Shown here: positions 1 to 5,904 of the stretch, piece by piece | How the letters are laid out: each line of letters begins with the position of its first letter | Position numbering within the stretch: the stretch's first letter is position 1 | Origin: an uncultured Barnesiella sp. | GTDB taxonomy: Bacteria; Bacteroidota; Bacteroidia; Bacteroidales; Barnesiellaceae_A | Assembly (NCBI GenBank): GCA_904502265.1 | Contig: CAJGDT010000071.1 | Span: 1 to 8,237, forward strand | Length of the DNA: 8,237 bases | Direction of reading: 5' to 3' | Position numbers and translations under genes: made by a program | The notes under the pieces: generated by a model | The model's input: only the letters and a program-made list of their open reading frames with translations | The model's database searches: none | Told to the model about the DNA's origin: nothing

Positions 1-564
1 AAATTCCTCTTTAATAGCCTTCTTGAGTCGCGATATGCGGTTGTATACTACCGACTTTTCTTTACCCAACAGTACGGCAATGGTAGTGGCCGATAGTCCG
101 GCTACGAGGTATGCGTATAGGCGGTAGTCTTTCTCTTTGAGGGTGAGATGTTCGGCTCGGAAGCGATGCATCATGTTGCCATGTTGCAGGTTGAGAACTC
201 TCTCAAACTCGGCTTGTGCATCGTCGTCTTTGCGCAGTTCTTCAATAATCTCCTTTACCTCGGCTATAACCTTCTTTTGCAACTTGTCGCTACCCTCATA
301 CACGTAGTATTGCTCACACAGGCGTGAGAGAATGGCATAGTTGCTACCCGACTTGAAAGAGTGTTCCTCGGCTTGCGGGGTTGCTGTAGCTGTAGGTGTG
401 GAGAGTTGCTTGAAGTCCTTAATAAGCGACAGCATATCGTCGAATGAGTATTCGCGATATAAGCCATAGCGCAAGTTGCCCCAAAGTTTGATATTGAAGA
501 AACGAAGACGAATAATGTTGCTCGAAAGCAACCAATCAATAAATTTTTTAGCATCCATAATCAT
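1..564 (-). CDS. HTH transcriptional regulator (LuxR/sigma-r4-like C-terminal helix-turn-helix), 3' end cut by window edge
   Basis: An uninterrupted minus-strand frame of 188 codons runs to the left edge without a stop, so the C-terminus is missing. Residues about 140-186 form a helix-turn-helix: 'LTLKEKDYRLYAYLVAGLS' is followed by 'TTIAVLLGKEKSVVYNRISR', with the usual A/GLS turn and a basic recognition helix. From memory this resembles the end of large Bacteroidetes TPR-containing regulators. Here there is no TPR array, signal peptide or membrane segment, only about 75 N-terminal residues of unclear fold and a charged, probably helical stretch (about 94-125). Because the HTH normally closes such proteins, little is probably missing. 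ATG at 564 or 558 is possible; neither has a strong ribosome binding site, but both follow an A-rich leader. A -7 box at 592-599 supports a start here rather than a decayed longer gene. The target is unknown. Confidence 0.7.
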   Translation of the reverse strand, partial: MIMDAKKFIDWLLSSNIIRLRFFNIKLWGNLRYGLYREYSFDDMLSLIKDFKQLSTPTATATPQAEEHSFKSGSNYAILSRLCEQYYVYEGSDKLQKKVIAEVKEIIEELRKDDDAQAEFERVLNLQHGNMMHRFRAEHLTLKEKDYRLYAYLVAGLSATTIAVLLGKEKSVVYNRISRLKKAIKEEF

Positions 565-591
565 TTGTTTTTTTGAGTTGTGGGTTTGTGA

Positions 592-599
592 CAAATGTA
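592..599 (-). promoter_or_regulatory. -7 box for the HTH regulator gene
   Basis: On the minus strand the bases read TACATTTG, an exact match to the Bacteroidetes -7 consensus TAnnTTTG, 28-34 nt before the candidate ATGs. No convincing -33 TTG lies at the expected distance, so this is a half-supported promoter. Confidence 0.5.
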
Positions 600-745
600 G
601 TATAGAGCTACGAGGTGAGTGCCATTTTAGGCTTTCTATAATCTATCAAAAGCAAATTTTGCGACAATGTAATCGCTTTATATATAGGTGATTGCGTATC
701 CGTGCAATAGTACTGTTCTATCATGGGGCTTTTTGCCTCTATCGG

Positions 746-1639
746 CTACACAATATTGCGTAATTTTTCGAGTACATCTTGTATCTTTTCGTATGTTGTA
801 ATGCGAGTAGGTACAAGGGGCAGACGCAGTTTGTTCTCAATCATACCCATGAGGTTGAGCAAGCATTTAACGCCCGCAGGGTTGCCATCGACAAATAGAA
901 GACTGAACAGTTCAGTGAAACGGTGGTGAATGGTAAGTGCCTGATTGTAGTTGCCATTGAGGGCCAATCGCACCATACGGCTGAACTCCTTGGGGAAGGC
1001 GTTGCCGATAACCGATATAACGCCTACTGCACCCAGCGTAATGAGTGGGAATGTAACACCATCGTCGCCCGAGATAACCATGAAGTCGTGGGGCTTGTTC
1101 TTGATGATGTCGTCCATCTGCGAAATATTGCCCGAAGCCTCTTTAATAGCAACAATGTTGTTGAAATCGCGAGCCAAACGCAATGTTGTTTCGGCGGTCA
1201 TATTTACGCCCGTGCGTCCCGGCACGTTGTAGAGTATGATAGGTAGAGGTGAGGCCTTGGCAATTGTAGCGTAGTGCTGGTAGATACCCTCTTGCGATGG
1301 CTTGTTGTAGTAGGGCACGACCGAAAGAATCGCATCGTAGCCACTCAAATCTTCGTTTACCAAATGCTCTACCACTGTGCGAGTATTGTTACTACCCACG
1401 CCCAATACCAAAGGTATGCGGCCTCGAGTGCGTTCAACAACGAAGCGTTGTATTTGTCTTTTTTCATTCTCCGATAGCGAGGGTGTCTCACCGGTAGTAC
1501 CCAGCACTACAAGGTAGTCGGTACCATTTTGTATTTGGTACTCCAACAATCGTGCAAGGGCATCAAAATCGATGCTCTCATCTTCTTTGAATGGAGTAAT
1601 AAGGGCTACTCCCATGCCACTGAGGTTAATTAAAGACAT
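746..1639 (-). CDS. dapA: 4-hydroxy-tetrahydrodipicolinate synthase (DapA)
   Basis: The product condenses pyruvate with L-aspartate-4-semialdehyde, the first committed step to meso-diaminopimelate and lysine, in the cytoplasm. The protein is 297 aa, normal for this (beta/alpha)8 aldolase family. Landmarks: 'GMGVALITPF' at 8-17; 'LGTTGETPSL' at 46-55, whose Thr48 matches the catalytic-triad Thr; 'VPYYNKPSQEG' at 108-118, supplying the neighbouring-subunit Tyr; 'LYNVPGRTG' with Tyr137 and Arg142; and 'AIKEASG' with Lys166 as the Schiff-base lysine. All key residues are present. The start is ATG at 1639. An upstream in-frame GTG at 1666 would add nine residues but overlaps the -7 box and so cannot lie well inside the transcript. 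The gene appears monocistronic, transcribed toward the HTH regulator gene and divergently from the PCMD/LD-carboxypeptidase pair. Confidence 0.97.
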   Translation of the reverse strand: MSLINLSGMGVALITPFKEDESIDFDALARLLEYQIQNGTDYLVVLGTTGETPSLSENEKRQIQRFVVERTRGRIPLVLGVGSNNTRTVVEHLVNEDLSGYDAILSVVPYYNKPSQEGIYQHYATIAKASPLPIILYNVPGRTGVNMTAETTLRLARDFNNIVAIKEASGNISQMDDIIKNKPHDFMVISGDDGVTFPLITLGAVGVISVIGNAFPKEFSRMVRLALNGNYNQALTIHHRFTELFSLLFVDGNPAGVKCLLNLMGMIENKLRLPLVPTRITTYEKIQDVLEKLRNIV

Positions 1640-1665
1640 ATGTGTTTGCTTTGGTTTTTGGTTCA

Positions 1666-1696
1666 CAAAGATAATAATAAGCGAAAGAAATACAAA
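1666..1696 (-). promoter_or_regulatory. dapA promoter (Bacteroidetes -33/-7 type)
   Basis: On the minus strand TTTG (1693-1696) is followed after exactly 19 nt by TATCTTTG (1666-1673), a full match to the TTTG-N19-TAnnTTTG consensus. Transcription should begin around 1659-1661, giving a 5' leader of about 20 nt before ATG 1639. Confidence 0.85.
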
Positions 1697-1838
1697 GTTT
1701 GCCTCATTATTTTACGAGGAGAGAAAGTGTGTTGTGGAATTATTTCAATAGTATTGTTTTAGGTGCTATTTGCGCCTCTAAGTAACCCTGCTATGTGTAA
1801 AATAGTACGTATATAAGCACAGATTGGCAAAAAATGTG

Positions 1839-1846
1839 TAAATTCG
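1839..1846 (+). promoter_or_regulatory. Probable -7 box for the PCMD protein / LD-carboxypeptidase unit
   Basis: TAAATTCG followed by CAGTCGC matches the Bacteroidetes -7 box with one mismatch (TTCG for TTTG). The GCA...CGC continuation is similar to that often seen after this box. The leader to ATG 1886 would be about 35 nt. No good -33 TTG is visible at the right spacing. An alternative, weaker match is ACTTTG near 1869-1873. Confidence 0.45.
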
Positions 1847-1885
1847 CAGTCGCTTATTATTAAACGAACTTTGAACGAAATTTAC

Positions 1886-2848
1886 ATGAAACAACGCAAA
1901 TTTTATATCCTAATATTGATGCTTTTCACGGCCTTTGCATCGATGGCACAATGTCGCGAAGCTATTCCTTATGCCGACTTTGAGCAGTGGGTGACACGCA
2001 ATATCACAGAGTCTCCAATATTAGGTGGTAAAGACCGATCGCTCTATGCTATTGCTCCCGATACGGTAATCAATGGAGCTATCGTGTATCGCAATATGGG
2101 AGGCTCTCCCTGGGCTACTTCTAATGCTTATGCCAATATAGTAGGTATCAAGAAGGTGAGTTGCACAGCTGTTCCTGAAGAGCGAGAAGGTGGTGGTAGA
2201 TGTGTCCGCCTCGATTCGAAACTCGAAGTGGTGCGTGTGTTAGGCTTGGTTGACATAGAAGTACTCATAAGTGGTTCAATATATTTGGGCGAACTCTACG
2301 AGCCTATTCGATCGGCCAATAACCCATATGGCAAAATGACTATGGGTATACCTTTTACCAAACGTCCAAAGAAGTTGGTGTTTGATTATAACCTTAAAAT
2401 GTCGGAGTGTGGCAACCGTATCTACTCTACCGGCTTGAGTCCCAAAAAAGTTGTTCAAGGCCCCGATAGTGCCGAGGTGTATATTTTATTACAACATCGT
2501 TGGGAAGATGAGAAAGGTAATGTATATGCCCATCGCATAGGTACTGGTCGCGAGCGTTTTACACAATCGACCAACGGATGGGTCAATGGCTATACAATAG
2601 ATGTCAACTATGGCGATATAAGCCCAAAGCCCTATTTCCGCCCCTATATGGACTTGCTCAACGGCAAGCGCAGTTATTCGTGCATGAATAGCAAAGGTAA
2701 GATTGTGCCGGTGCAAGAGATAGGCTGGGGTGCACCTGATGAGGAGGTGACACACATGCTTGTTATGGCATCTTCGGGTTGTGGTACGGCGTTTGTAGGT
2801 GCCGAGGGGACAACTCTGTTGATTGATAATATTTTTCTCGAATACTAA
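1886..2848 (+). CDS. Exported PCMD-like (putative carbohydrate metabolism domain) protein
   Basis: A 320-aa exported protein of a type common in Bacteroidetes. Residues 1-21 form a signal peptide (basic MKQRK, hydrophobic core, SMA) with predicted signal peptidase I cleavage after Ala21, leaving Gln22-Cys23. Gln at -1 makes Cys23 a poor lipidation site. The C-terminal half resembles the PCMD beta-sandwich domain (PF13201 as I recall it): 'GIPFTKRPKKLVFDY' at 154-168, 'DSAEVYILLQHRW' near 195-207, and the closing 'HMLVMASSGCGTAFVGAEGT' then 'LLIDNIFLEY' at 290-320. PCMD proteins are often found with glycan-use or cell-surface genes and are thought to bind carbohydrate; no activity is proven. 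The start is ATG 1886, because an upstream in-frame TTG at 1871 would place charged residues before the signal peptide. It lies 19 nt before the LD-carboxypeptidase gene and is probably cotranscribed with it. Confidence 0.75.
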   Translation: MKQRKFYILILMLFTAFASMAQCREAIPYADFEQWVTRNITESPILGGKDRSLYAIAPDTVINGAIVYRNMGGSPWATSNAYANIVGIKKVSCTAVPEEREGGGRCVRLDSKLEVVRVLGLVDIEVLISGSIYLGELYEPIRSANNPYGKMTMGIPFTKRPKKLVFDYNLKMSECGNRIYSTGLSPKKVVQGPDSAEVYILLQHRWEDEKGNVYAHRIGTGRERFTQSTNGWVNGYTIDVNYGDISPKPYFRPYMDLLNGKRSYSCMNSKGKIVPVQEIGWGAPDEEVTHMLVMASSGCGTAFVGAEGTTLLIDNIFLEY

Positions 2849-2867
2849 ATTGTAATTCTATCATATC

Positions 2868-3764
2868 ATGATTATTCCTCAACCACTACAGCCGGGCGAT
2901 ACCATTGCAATTGTTTCGCCGTCGAGCAAGATAAATTCAGAGTATATCAAGGGGGCAATAGATCGTCTTGAATCGTGGGGCTATCGTGTCGTTGTGGGTA
3001 CTCATGCATATGGTGCACATGGCAATTTTGCCGGTACACCCGATGATCGTTTGTCGGATTTGCGTAATGCTCTACACGACCCTGAGGTTAAAGCTATCCT
3101 TTGTGCGCGTGGGGGCTATGGTGCCGTGCATCTGTTGGATAGTATTGCACCAGAGGAGATCCGCGACAATGCCAAGTGGATTATTGGTTTTAGTGATATA
3201 TCGGCATTACATGCTGCATGGGTAAATGCCGGAGTGGCTTCGTTGCATGCTCCCATGTGTAAGCATCTTACTATTGAGCCCGAGACACAGGCTTCTACAC
3301 AATACTTCCGCGCTATTCTGTCGGGAAAAAGACCCCAATACCATGCCGAAGTGCATCCGTTCAATCGCTATGGAGAAGTGCGTGCCAGAGTGGTAGGTGG
3401 CAATATGGCCGTATTGTGCGGATTGCTACGAACCCCCTATGACTTGTTTCAAGAGAATACAATACTCTTTATAGAAGACGTAGGCGAGCGTACCTACAAG
3501 ATCGAGCGCATGCTATATAATTTGGAGTTGGCAGGTGTGTTACCCCGATTGGCCGGACTTGTAGTGGGGCAGTTTACCGATTACAAAGAGGACCCCGGCA
3601 TGTGCGCTACAATGTATGAAATGATAGCTGCCCGTGTGGCTCGTTACGATTATCCGGTAGCTTTCAACTTCCCTGTCGGACATGTTACTGACAACCATCC
3701 CATTATTGAGGGAGCAGAGGCTACCCTATCGGTAACATCGCAAGGTACAATATTGAGTTTCTGA
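2868..3764 (+). CDS. ldcA: Muramoyltetrapeptide LD-carboxypeptidase (LdcA family, peptidase S66)
   Basis: LD-carboxypeptidases remove the terminal D-Ala from the peptidoglycan tetrapeptide L-Ala-D-Glu-mDAP-D-Ala in the cytoplasm, which lets tripeptides re-enter murein recycling. The 298-aa length fits the family. The N-terminus has the typical 'LQPGDTIAIVSPSS' (7-20), then 'CARGGYGAVHLLD' (79-91). The catalytic Ser-Glu-His triad is visible: Ser109 in 'IGFSDIS', Glu203 in 'FIEDVGERTYKIERML', and His272 in 'FPVGHVTDNHP'. No signal peptide is present, as expected for a cytoplasmic enzyme. Substrate specificity (murein rather than, for example, a microcin C7-type peptide as with MccF, another S66 member) is inferred from the housekeeping context. 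It sits 19 nt after the PCMD gene and no separate promoter is evident. Confidence 0.92.
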   Translation: MIIPQPLQPGDTIAIVSPSSKINSEYIKGAIDRLESWGYRVVVGTHAYGAHGNFAGTPDDRLSDLRNALHDPEVKAILCARGGYGAVHLLDSIAPEEIRDNAKWIIGFSDISALHAAWVNAGVASLHAPMCKHLTIEPETQASTQYFRAILSGKRPQYHAEVHPFNRYGEVRARVVGGNMAVLCGLLRTPYDLFQENTILFIEDVGERTYKIERMLYNLELAGVLPRLAGLVVGQFTDYKEDPGMCATMYEMIAARVARYDYPVAFNFPVGHVTDNHPIIEGAEATLSVTSQGTILSF

Positions 3765-3812
3765 TATCAAATAACTATTATGTGACAAACTGCATAGATA
3801 TTCGGCTTGAGC

Positions 3813-3827
3813 CTTGAATTATTCAAG
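3813..3827 (+). promoter_or_regulatory. Perfect inverted repeat upstream of the glutaminyl cyclase promoter (operator candidate)
   Basis: CTTGAAT-T-ATTCAAG is a perfect 7-bp palindrome with a single central base. It lies 31 nt before the -7 box at 3858-3865, roughly -57 to -43 relative to the likely start of transcription, a common position for an activator site. A one-base loop and no following T-tract argue against a terminator. Confidence 0.4.
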
Positions 3828-3857
3828 TAAGCTTGATATTATTTCGCACGTTTGTTT

Positions 3858-3865
3858 TATCTTTG
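3858..3865 (+). promoter_or_regulatory. -7 box of the glutaminyl cyclase operon; likely leaderless transcript
   Basis: TATCTTTG matches TAnnTTTG exactly. The ATG follows after only five bases (CCCTT), which puts the transcription start at or within a few bases of the start codon. A TTG at 3833-3835 is 22 nt upstream, slightly longer than the usual 19-21 spacing. Confidence 0.65.
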
Positions 3866-3870
3866 CCCTT

Positions 3871-4863
3871 ATGAAAAAGTTGTCTAAATACTTGGTTGCT
3901 CCTGTTGTATTGTTGTTTGTGCTATGTAGCTGTAGCGGAATGAAAACAAAGTCGGCAGATAACAACCAACTCAAGTCGCTTGTGACTATACCCGCATTCG
4001 ATGCCGATAGTGCATATAATTACGTGGCTCAACAAGTAGCTATGGGCTACAGGGTGCCTGGATCGACAGCACACAAAAATACTGCTCAGTGGCTTGCCAA
4101 CGAGATGACTCGACACGGGGCCGAAGTGATAGTGCAGGAGGCAACACTAAATGTATATAATGGCGACAAAGTGCCTATGTACAACATTATAGCACAATTT
4201 GCCCCCGAGAAAAACAACCGCATACTATTGGCGGCACACTGGGACTCGCGTCCTTATGCCGATCATGATTCCAATCCCTACAACCATCGTAGTCCCATTG
4301 ATGGTGCTAATGATGGCGCAAGTGGCGTAGGCGTATTGCTCGAAATAGCCCGACATTTAGGTGCTGTGCCTCCTACAATGGGTGTAGATATTATCCTCTT
4401 TGATGTCGAGGATTATGGTGCTCCCGAGTGGGTAGGCGGTGACAACTCCGACACTTGGGCGCTTGGTTCGCAGTATTGGGCTACACACCCTCACATCCCC
4501 GGTTATAGGGCTCGTTACGGCATTTTGCTCGATATGGTGGGTGTTTCCGGTCTATGTTTCTACCGCGAATATTTTTCACAACATTACGCCTCGCACATCA
4601 TCGACAAAGTGTGGGAGTGCGCCGACCGTCTGGGTTACGCATCGGTTTTTGTCAACACAATGGGCGGTGCTATCACCGACGACCACCTAAATATGAACAA
4701 GGCCGGTGTGCCTTCGATTGATATTATACAGATGAGTGGATATTCCGAAACCGGATTTTTCGACCAATGGCATACAATTGATGATACCATGGAGCATATC
4801 GATCCTTATATGTTGGGTGCTGTGGGAGAAACTGTGTTGACAGTTATATATGAAGAGAAATAA
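3871..4863 (+). CDS. Glutaminyl-peptide cyclotransferase, bacterial type II (M28-fold lipoprotein)
   Basis: This enzyme converts N-terminal Gln of exported proteins to pyroglutamate, using one zinc ion in an M28 aminopeptidase fold. The 330-aa protein starts with a lipoprotein signal (hydrophobic 8-18, then LCSC with lipidated Cys21), so it should sit on a membrane in the envelope. Motifs match the Porphyromonas/Prevotella type II cyclases as I recall them: 'HWDSRPYAD' (123-131), 'GANDGASGVGVLLEIAR' with metal ligand Asp148 (145-161), 'LFDVEDYG' with Glu180/Asp181, 'WALGSQYWA', 'LLDMVG' (219-224), 'ITDDHLNMNKAGVPSIDII' and 'QWHTIDDTMEHID' with His301. A generic M28 aminopeptidase is the alternative, but the SRPYAD and EDYG...WALGSQYW signatures favour cyclase. 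The start is ATG 3871, since the longer TTG frame from 3814 runs through the palindrome and promoter. It leads the operon; sufE follows after 15 nt. Confidence 0.85.
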   Translation: MKKLSKYLVAPVVLLFVLCSCSGMKTKSADNNQLKSLVTIPAFDADSAYNYVAQQVAMGYRVPGSTAHKNTAQWLANEMTRHGAEVIVQEATLNVYNGDKVPMYNIIAQFAPEKNNRILLAAHWDSRPYADHDSNPYNHRSPIDGANDGASGVGVLLEIARHLGAVPPTMGVDIILFDVEDYGAPEWVGGDNSDTWALGSQYWATHPHIPGYRARYGILLDMVGVSGLCFYREYFSQHYASHIIDKVWECADRLGYASVFVNTMGGAITDDHLNMNKAGVPSIDIIQMSGYSETGFFDQWHTIDDTMEHIDPYMLGAVGETVLTVIYEEK

Positions 4864-4878
4864 AAAATAGAAAAGAAT

Positions 4879-5304
4879 ATGACAATAGAACAACTACAAG
4901 AAGAGATAATCGACGAGTTTTCGATATTCGATGATTGGATGGATAAGTATCAACTTCTCATCGATATGGGTAATGCGTTGCCTGCACTTGATGAGGTGTA
5001 TAAGACTGATCAAAACCTAATAGAAGGTTGCCAAAGTCGCGTGTGGTTACATGCCGACTATGCCGATGGTATCATAACCTATGAGGCCGAGAGCGATGCT
5101 ATTATTGTAAAAGGTATTGTTTCGTTACTCGTACGTGTACTATCGGGACACACTCCCGATGAGATATTGGATGCCGACCTCCACTTTATTGAGGAGATTG
5201 GTCTTACCGAGCACTTGTCACCCACACGTTCTAATGGCTTGGTAGCCATGGTTAAGCAAATGCGCCTTTACGCATTGGCATTTAAGACTAAGGCCAATGC
5301 CTGA
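4879..5304 (+). CDS. sufE: SufE-family cysteine desulfurase sulfur acceptor
   Basis: SufE accepts persulfide sulfur from a cysteine desulfurase (SufS) and passes it to the Fe-S scaffold. The 141-aa length is typical. The sulfur-accepting cysteine is Cys51 in 'NLIEGCQSRVWL', the same numbering as the E. coli protein. Other family marks are 'DWMDKYQLLIDMG' (19-31) and 'LSPTRSNGLVAMVKQM' near residues 113-128. The gene lies between the cyclase (15-nt gap) and the LOG-family gene (24-nt gap). No sufS, sufB, sufC or sufD is in the window, so its partners must be encoded elsewhere. The start codon follows a purine-rich AGAAAAGA, a weak ribosome-binding sequence. Confidence 0.93.
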   Translation: MTIEQLQEEIIDEFSIFDDWMDKYQLLIDMGNALPALDEVYKTDQNLIEGCQSRVWLHADYADGIITYEAESDAIIVKGIVSLLVRVLSGHTPDEILDADLHFIEEIGLTEHLSPTRSNGLVAMVKQMRLYALAFKTKANA

Positions 5305-5328
5305 TTGATAACCGAACATCCTTGAATA

Positions 5329-5904
5329 ATGAAAAAAATAACCGTATTCTGCTCATCATCGCAGCAACTTGACCAACACTATTACGAAGATGCCTCCTTG
5401 ATAGGTAATTGGATAGGAAGTCATCGTTGCACATTGGTGTATGGAGGCTCGGCTCGCGGCACAATGGAGGTAGTTGCGTGCACAACAAAGGAGTCGGGAG
5501 GTAAGGTGCACGGTATCATCCCCGAACGCTTTGCCTCACAAAACATGGCCAGCGCCTACGCCGACGAAGTGAGCGTAACTGTCGACATGCACGAGCGTAA
5601 GCGTAAACTACTTGCCGAGAGTGATGCCGTAGTGGTATTGCCCGGTGGAGCCGGCACAATGGATGAGTTTTTAGATGCCTACGTCAGTCGCAAGCTTGGC
5701 TATATCAAGGCTCCTATTATCGTGTGCAACAAGGGTGGATTTTTCAATCCTTTATTGGCACAGCTCGAACGTTGCTATGCCGAGCGATTTGCATCACCCC
5801 TCGAGGTGGGCATGTATCAAGTTGCCGACGATGCAGCACATTGCTGCCGTATGTTAAGCCGTTTGTTTCCAGCATTAAATAATATAAACCATGAAGAAAA
5901 GTAA
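5329..5904 (+). CDS. LOG-family protein (TIGR00730-type nucleoside monophosphate phosphoribohydrolase)
   Basis: LOG-family enzymes cleave the N-glycosidic bond of nucleoside 5'-monophosphates, releasing base and ribose 5-phosphate. In plants and some actinobacteria the substrate is a cytokinin nucleotide; in most bacteria the physiological substrate is not settled. The 191-aa Rossmann-type protein shows 'KITVFCSSS' (3-11), 'LVYGGSARGTMEVVA' (36-50), 'VDMHERKRKL' (85-94) with the catalytic-type Arg90, and the signature 'LPGGAGTMDEFLDA' (104-117) with Glu113. The first glycine-rich loop reads GGSARGTME where many homologues have GGG..GLMG. The last 14 nt overlap the next gene, suggesting coupled translation. 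A run of seven A follows the ATG. Lysine decarboxylase is a known historical misannotation of this family. Confidence 0.9.
   Translation: MKKITVFCSSSQQLDQHYYEDASLIGNWIGSHRCTLVYGGSARGTMEVVACTTKESGGKVHGIIPERFASQNMASAYADEVSVTVDMHERKRKLLAESDAVVVLPGGAGTMDEFLDAYVSRKLGYIKAPIIVCNKGGFFNPLLAQLERCYAERFASPLEVGMYQVADDAAHCCRMLSRLFPALNNINHEEK

Noticed and set aside
264..554. Minus-strand 96-aa open frame over the regulator gene
   Set aside because: It is the shifted-frame shadow of the regulator. The frame starting at 564/558 is open to the window edge and carries a recognisable HTH.
726..741. GGGGC-TTTTT-GCCTC hairpin just beyond the dapA stop codon as a terminator
   Set aside because: On the dapA strand the stem contains an A-C mismatch, is only five positions long, and has no T-tract after it.
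1640..1666. Upstream GTG start for dapA adding nine residues
   Set aside because: The GTG overlaps the -7 box, so it would lie upstream of the transcription start. The family N-terminus begins at ATG 1639.
3814..3870. N-terminal extension of the glutaminyl cyclase from TTG 3814
   Set aside because: The extra 19 codons run through the palindrome and the -7 box and would bury the lipoprotein signal peptide.
5329..5343. A7 run after the LOG start codon as a programmed slippage site
   Set aside because: The frame is intact from ATG to stop with all motifs, and a Lys-Lys start with A-rich codons is common in these genomes.
5329..5904. Lysine decarboxylase annotation for the LOG-family gene
   Set aside because: PGGxGTxxE plus HERK at this length define the phosphoribohydrolase family. 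It has no PLP-binding lysine context.
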